A stretch of 45,547 nt of DNA. Origin: Pseudomonadota bacterium (GTDB lineage: Bacteria; Myxococcota_A; Bradymonadia; Bradymonadales; GCA-2716585). The stretch is taken from contig SYOX01000189.1 in NCBI GenBank assembly GCA_005804885.1, positions 1 to 45,547 on the forward strand, given 5' to 3'. Position 1 is the first letter of the stretch. Every line of letters begins with the position of its first letter. The translations under genes and the position numbers were made by a program. The notes under the pieces are model-generated. The model did not search any database. It had not been told where the DNA came from and saw only the letters and a list, made by a program, of their open reading frames with translations. Below are positions 41,380-45,547 of this stretch, piece after piece.

Positions 41380-43926
41380 TCAGAGGTGTCGGCCAGCCTC
41401 GGCGACGAGGATGCGGCGCAGCCGGGCCAGCCAGCACACCTCGTCGTAGCGGATCAGCTGCGCGTCGACCAGGTCGCCGGGGCGCAGCAGGTGGAGGGGC
41501 TCGGGGATGGTGCGGGTCAGCAGGGGAGGGAGGTCGTCGCGCCCAAAGGGCTTCAGCAGCGCCTGCTTGCGCGCGGGGTCCAGGCTGACGACGGCGCTCA
41601 GGCCATCCCAGGCGCGCTCAGGGCGCACCTTGAGGAGGTCAGGTGGGGCCGTGGCGGGCTGCCGGGCGCGGAAGGCGGCCTCGGCCGAGAGGGTGCGCAG
41701 CAGGTGCCCCTCCAGGCGAGCGCGCAAGCCCTGGACATCGACGCTCAGGAGGGCGCCTTGATCGCGCGCCCAGCGCTCGACGGCCTGGAGGCCGTCGAAG
41801 GCCGGGCGGAGCCGGGGGATGGAGCGCGCCGGGGCGTCGAGGCGAAGCCAGCAGGTCACGAAGCGCTCGAAGTCGTCGGGGCGGAGATCCTGAAGGCGGC
41901 GCGCCGTCGTCTGCCCCTGGGCGAAGTCACGCAGCAGCTCGATCCCGTATTTGTCAGAGTCCGTCGCGCTGGCGATGGCGGCCAGGAGCTGGGCGTCGAG
42001 GTCTGCGGCGATCTGAGCGCCGCCTGCGACGGCGTCGGCGGCCAGGGCGGGCGCGCTGGGGGCGCCGCTCGGCGACAGGAGGTCAAGGAGCGGCGCGAGG
42101 GCCTCGCGCTGCGGCCCGCTCAGGTGCAGGAGGCCCGCGGCCTCGGGAGAGGGCGCCGGCGCCCTGACCGCCGCGCGCATCCAGTCCAGGCCGGTGTCGG
42201 GGCCGGATCGCCGGGTCTCCGCGCGCGGAGCCCCGTCTCGCCAGCTCGCCTCGATGAGGTCGAAGAGGGGCAGCGCGTCGGGGCGGGGCGCGGGCTCCGC
42301 CGAGACCCCCTCGTCGGGGTGCGCCTGGCCTTCAGGGCGCAGCCAGCCCAGGGGGATCGCCAAGGCCCGCAGCCACACCTCCAGGGCGTCGTTGCGCTGG
42401 TGGGCGGAGGGCGGGCGGTGATCGCGGGCGTAGGGGTTGCCCAGCACGCGCTGGTGTGCGCGGGCGACGCCGGCCAGCGCGTCTGAGGCGGCCTCGATCT
42501 CGGCGCGTGAGACGAGGGCGCCCAGGGGCAGCTCGGCCAGGAGGTGTTGGAGCAGGGCGCGCAGGAGGCGCAGGGCATCGCCGTGGGCCGACGAGGGAAG
42601 CTCGGCGGCCTCATCGGGGGTGAGGAGGTGGGGGGCGGCGGCGCCGAGCTCATCGAGGGGGGCCTCGGCGGGGCGGCGGCCTGCGGGGTCCAGGCGCGCG
42701 CCGAGGGGGCCTTCGTCGGGCAGTGCGTCTGGCCCGTAGATGGCGCGGGCGGCGGCGGCGATGGGCGCGTGGGGCTCGCCGATGACGACGCGGTCGACGA
42801 GCTGCTGCGCGGCGCGCTGGCCCAGCGGCGCGGCCCCTGCGAGGCCGCTCCCATCGCGGCCGGACCCGCTGGGGATCGCCCCGATGGGGTTTGCCCCGAT
42901 GGGGTTTGCCCCGCTGGGGTTTGCCCCGCTGGGGTTCCAGCCGGCGCCCTGGGCGAGCGCGCCGATGGAGATCTGGTCGCCCTGGCGGTCGAGGAGGCCT
43001 GCGGCCAGCGCCAGCAGGAGGCGGGCGTCGAGGTCGGGGCCGGGGGCGGCGTCCAGCAGCGCGGGCAGCGCGCCCTCGTGGACCGGCGAGCCGGCGGCGT
43101 GGGCGCCGAGCGCGGCGGCGGCGTGGGCGAGCCAGCGCCCGGCGGCGGAGGGGAAGGGGCGGATCTTGTCGGCGTCCTGGGCGCGGCCGATGGCCTTGAG
43201 GCGGGCCGCCACGCGGTGGGCCTGTTGGCGCAGGCGCACCAGCAGCAGCGCCCGCAGGACCTCGACGGGGATCCGGGCGTCGTGGGGGGTCAGCCAGAGC
43301 AGCCCGCGCTCGATCAGCGCGAGGACCCCGCGGCCCGGATCTTCGGCGTCCTGCTCGGCCTGGCGGGCTGGCATCAGCCCGCCGCGCGCGACGATCTCCT
43401 GGAGCACCCGATCGGCCTCGGCGGGCAGGCCGGCGAGCACCCCGGCGAGCAGGTCCGGCTCGGTCAGGCGCCGGGCGATCTGGGCGGCGGGGCGCTCAAA
43501 GCTCCCGGGTTGCGGGCCGCCGAGGGCGTCGAGGGTGGTCTGGAGGCCTTGGGCGTCGAGCGCGTGGAGCAACAGATAGAGGCGGCAGGGCGTGGCGCCG
43601 AGCACCTCGGTGGCCACCTGCGCGCACTCGTCCAGCAGCGCGACGCGCGGGGCCTCTGCGCCGCCCAGCCGCGCCAGCAGCATCGCGGCCAGCTCCTCGC
43701 CGACGCCCTGGGGGAGCGCTTCGAGGGGGAAATTCGGGGCGGTGGCCTCGGCCATTGCCTTGAGGGCGTCGCGGCTCTGGGCCGAGAGGGCGGCGATGCG
43801 GCGCTTGATCTGGATCGGGGCGGTCAAGAAGCGCGCCAGCGGGTCGGGCTGGCTGCTCGGGGCGCCCCAGAGGGCGGCCAGCGCGGCGCGCTGCTCGGAG
43901 TCGAGGTGGCTCAGGTCCAGATTCAT
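41380..43926 (-). CDS. Unrecognised 848-residue protein, Ala/Leu-rich, with pentapeptide repeat
   Basis: I do not recognise a family. The protein is almost wholly helical by composition, with no signal or membrane segment. The opening LSHLDSEQRAALAALWG and ALSAQSRDALKAMAEA, and several later Leu/Arg helices (EVLRALLLVRLRQQAHRVAARL region near 225-250), recall winged-helix/helicase-associated proteins, but no ATPase motif is present. A minisatellite codes five GANP(S/I) units (about 329-353). The C-terminal part (about 640-848) has a denser mix of charged residues and may be a separate domain (LLSVDVQGLRARLEGHLLRT, then GDLVDAQLIRYDEVCW). It starts 73 bases from the divergent flhB gene, so the two may share a control region. 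Confidence 0.75.
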   Translation of the reverse strand: MNLDLSHLDSEQRAALAALWGAPSSQPDPLARFLTAPIQIKRRIAALSAQSRDALKAMAEATAPNFPLEALPQGVGEELAAMLLARLGGAEAPRVALLDECAQVATEVLGATPCRLYLLLHALDAQGLQTTLDALGGPQPGSFERPAAQIARRLTEPDLLAGVLAGLPAEADRVLQEIVARGGLMPARQAEQDAEDPGRGVLALIERGLLWLTPHDARIPVEVLRALLLVRLRQQAHRVAARLKAIGRAQDADKIRPFPSAAGRWLAHAAAALGAHAAGSPVHEGALPALLDAAPGPDLDARLLLALAAGLLDRQGDQISIGALAQGAGWNPSGANPSGANPIGANPIGAIPSGSGRDGSGLAGAAPLGQRAAQQLVDRVVIGEPHAPIAAAARAIYGPDALPDEGPLGARLDPAGRRPAEAPLDELGAAAPHLLTPDEAAELPSSAHGDALRLLRALLQHLLAELPLGALVSRAEIEAASDALAGVARAHQRVLGNPYARDHRPPSAHQRNDALEVWLRALAIPLGWLRPEGQAHPDEGVSAEPAPRPDALPLFDLIEASWRDGAPRAETRRSGPDTGLDWMRAAVRAPAPSPEAAGLLHLSGPQREALAPLLDLLSPSGAPSAPALAADAVAGGAQIAADLDAQLLAAIASATDSDKYGIELLRDFAQGQTTARRLQDLRPDDFERFVTCWLRLDAPARSIPRLRPAFDGLQAVERWARDQGALLSVDVQGLRARLEGHLLRTLSAEAAFRARQPATAPPDLLKVRPERAWDGLSAVVSLDPARKQALLKPFGRDDLPPLLTRTIPEPLHLLRPGDLVDAQLIRYDEVCWLARLRRILVAEAGRHL
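42867..42941 (-). repeat. Five in-frame 15-bp repeats in the 848-residue gene
   Basis: Plus-strand unit CG(C/A)TGGGGTTTGCCC, five copies with few changes, coding Gly-Ala-Asn-Pro-Ser/Ile on the minus strand. The length is a multiple of three, so copy-number change would not break the frame. Confidence 0.92.
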
Positions 43927-43999
43927 GGCATCGGGGGCTTTTCGGCATCGCTCTTGCGAGAGGCCTTGGGCGACGAGGGTGTAGCACGCCGGGGCCAGG

Positions 44000-45076
44000 A
44001 TGCAAGATCAACCAGATCCGCAGAGCAAGACCGAGGACGCAACCCCGCGCCAGATCGAGAACTTCCGCAAGCGGGGCCAGGTCGCCTTCAGCCGCGAGGC
44101 CACCGCCGCCGTCGGCCTCGTCGTCGTCGGCCTGGCCCTCGTGGTGATGGTCGACTTCGGCGTCGAGACCCTGCGCGATCTCTACAACATGATCGGGGAC
44201 AGGATCGCGGGGGGGCCGGCTGGCCCAGGGCTGCTGGACCGTCAACTCTTTGTCGAGGTGATGCTGGCCTTCGCCAGAATCCTGGCGCCCGTGGCGGGGG
44301 TCGGGGCGGCGGGGATGCTGCTGGCCGGCGCCGTCCAGACGGGCATGAACGTCTCGACGGAGGCGATAGAGCCCAAGCTGAGCAGGCTCAACCCGCTGCC
44401 GAAGCTCAAGAAGATGTTCCTGTCGACCCAGACGCTCTTCGAACTGGTCCGCAGCACCGCCAAGATCGCGATCCTGGGTCTGGCGGCGGCCTTCGCGCTC
44501 CAGGGTCAGGAGGTGTGGCTCTCCCGCATGCCCCACCTGCCGGTGATGGAGGGCGTCGCCCTGGTCAGCGACGCCATGTGGCGCCTCGGGTTCGCGCTCG
44601 GCGCCACCATGGCGGTGCTGGCGGCGCTGGACGTCTTCTGGCAGCGGCACTTGATCAACAAGGAGATGAAGATGACCCTCCAGGAGATCAAGGACGAGCA
44701 CAAGGAGTCCGAGGGCGATCCGATGCTCAAGGGCGCCCGGCGACAGCGGATGCGCCAGATGGCCGCCGAGCGCAGCCAGGTGCGCCGCGCCGCCGAGGCC
44801 ACCGTCGTCATCGTCAACCCCACCCACGTCGCCATCGCGCTCAAGTACAGCGCCCGGGAGGGCGGGGCGCCCCGGGTGCTGTGCAAGGGTCAGGATCAGC
44901 TCGCCGCCGAGATCCGGGCCGTGGCGCGGGCCGCCGGCGTGCCCATCATCCAGCGCCGCCAGCTGGCGCGGCTGATGTTCAAGACGTGCAAGGCGGGGCA
45001 GGAGATCCCCGTGGAGATCTACGAGGCCGTGGCCGAGGTCCTGGCCCTCGTCATCCGGGTCAAGAAGGGGCGTTGA
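44000..45076 (+). CDS. flhB: Flagellar export switch protein FlhB
   Basis: 358 residues. Opens with the family signature KTEDATPRQIENFRKRGQVA, then four membrane segments (about 35-55, 90-115, 150-170, 185-210). The linker EIKDEHKESEGDPMLKG follows, then the self-cleavage site N273-P274-T275-H276 in IVNPTHVAIALKY. The C-terminal part has GVPIIQRRQLAR and the closing VEIYEAVAEVLALV. FlhB cleaves itself at NPTH and switches export from rod/hook to filament substrates. Type III secretion homologues (SctU) are similar; I prefer FlhB because the following gene is clearly FlhA-like and the C-terminal segment has the flagellar pattern. The two genes are 76 bases apart in the usual flhB-flhA order. 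Confidence 0.88.
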   Translation: MQDQPDPQSKTEDATPRQIENFRKRGQVAFSREATAAVGLVVVGLALVVMVDFGVETLRDLYNMIGDRIAGGPAGPGLLDRQLFVEVMLAFARILAPVAGVGAAGMLLAGAVQTGMNVSTEAIEPKLSRLNPLPKLKKMFLSTQTLFELVRSTAKIAILGLAAAFALQGQEVWLSRMPHLPVMEGVALVSDAMWRLGFALGATMAVLAALDVFWQRHLINKEMKMTLQEIKDEHKESEGDPMLKGARRQRMRQMAAERSQVRRAAEATVVIVNPTHVAIALKYSAREGGAPRVLCKGQDQLAAEIRAVARAAGVPIIQRRQLARLMFKTCKAGQEIPVEIYEAVAEVLALVIRVKKGR

Positions 45077-45152
45077 GGGCGGCGCGCTCACGGGATGGGT
45101 GCCGGATGCCGATGTGAGGCGCGAGATCGTCGCGGCGATCGAAGGAGGGGCG

Positions 45153-45547
45153 ATGTTCAAGGGGATGAGGCAGGAGCTGGCGCTGGCCGGCGGGGTGATC
45201 TTGACCATCGGGGCGATGGTGATGCCGGTGCCGCCGCTGCTGCTGGACATGCTCCTGGCGGTCAACATCAGCGTGGGCCTGACGATCCTGCTGACCGCGA
45301 TCTACGTGCACAAGCCCGTAGATTACAACATGTTTCCGAGCTTGTTGCTGCTCACGACCATGTCTCGCCTCTCGCTCAACGTCGCCTCGACCCGGCTCAT
45401 CCTGCTCAACGGCCACGAGGGCGTCTCCTCGGCCGGGCGCATCATCGAGGGCTTCGGCAACTTCGTGGCCGGGGGCAACATGGTCGTCGGGGTGGTGATC
45501 TTCATCATCCTGATCATCATCAACTTCGCCGTCATCACCAAGGGCTC
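45153..45547 (+). CDS. flhA: Flagellar export protein FlhA (5' part only, cut by window end)
   Basis: First 131 residues; the gene runs off the window (full FlhA is about 690 residues). AGGAGG lies four bases before ATG 45153. The visible part is the start of the membrane domain: MPVPPLLLDMLLAVNISVGL, then FPSLLLLTTMSRLSLNVAST (two conserved FlhA/SctV blocks), LNGHEGVSSAGRIIEGFG, and VIFIILIIINFAVITKG. The HEG-AG and INFxVITKG patterns favour FlhA over the SctV of injectisomes. FlhA forms the nonameric ring that receives substrates for export. Confidence 0.9.
   Translation, partial: MFKGMRQELALAGGVILTIGAMVMPVPPLLLDMLLAVNISVGLTILLTAIYVHKPVDYNMFPSLLLLTTMSRLSLNVASTRLILLNGHEGVSSAGRIIEGFGNFVAGGNMVVGVVIFIILIIINFAVITKG

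Noticed and set aside
44000..45547. Type III secretion (injectisome) sctU-sctV pair
   Set aside because: The HEG-AG and INFxVITKG patterns in the second gene and the C-terminal pattern of the first fit FlhB/FlhA better; no other injectisome gene is visible.

Overview
The window is GC-rich, densely coded bacterial DNA. It holds 26 protein-coding genes (two cut by the window edges) and no rRNA or tRNA gene that I can see. The style is that of a large-genome deltaproteobacterial lineage (Myxococcota, Bradymonadota or a relative; inference). The clues are many multi-domain sensor kinases, a eukaryotic-like Ser/Thr kinase with PEGA-like domains, several lipoproteins with Pro/Glu/Asp/Ala-rich linkers, a TonB-dependent receptor, and flagellar flhB-flhA genes. 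No marker gene fixes the taxon.

Layout. 1-6233 (minus strand): a tightly chained signalling operon of an HTH-receiver protein, a 2-GAF/8-PAS HisKA_2 kinase and a receiver-PAS-histidine kinase. 6586-9790 (plus): a GT51 transglycosylase with an AsmA-like N-terminal region, then an HNH protein. 9907-14415 (minus): a membrane glycosyltransferase overlapping a phospholipase D-like protein, then an alpha/beta-hydrolase-like lipoprotein. 14636-23885 (plus): a hybrid histidine kinase; a PstS-like binding protein translationally coupled to a NarX-like kinase and a NarL-like regulator; a TonB-dependent receptor with its lipoprotein neighbour. 24700-28097 (minus): two polytopic membrane proteins (TMTC-like and DUF2079-like). 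28217-31427 (plus): an unknown membrane protein and an M23 peptidase. 31612-32976 (minus): a UMF1-type MFS transporter. 33138-34934 (plus): an unrecognised soluble protein. 35163-36800 (minus): a secreted endonuclease/exonuclease/phosphatase-fold protein. 37746-41228 (plus): an isolated NuoI-like ferredoxin subunit, a membrane-anchored unknown, and a Ser/Thr kinase. 41380-43926 (minus): an unknown 848-residue protein. 44000-end (plus): flhB and the start of flhA.

The most unusual content is non-coding. Three families of palindromic intergenic elements occur. (1) A 296/298-bp core with terminal inverted repeats and subterminal hairpins, flanked by 35-bp and 83-bp repeat arrays, is present twice in opposite orientation (around 24.2 kb and 37.3 kb). 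(2) A 181-bp element is present twice in opposite orientation (31.4 and 35.0 kb); its terminal stems differ in sequence between copies but keep their pairing through compensatory changes. (3) A 292-bp element with arms of about 55 bp occurs once (29.7 kb). All five convergent gene junctions in the window contain an inverted-repeat structure. No transposase is visible. In-frame minisatellites inside coding genes (PstS-like, M23, lipoprotein, 848-aa protein) are a second recurring theme.
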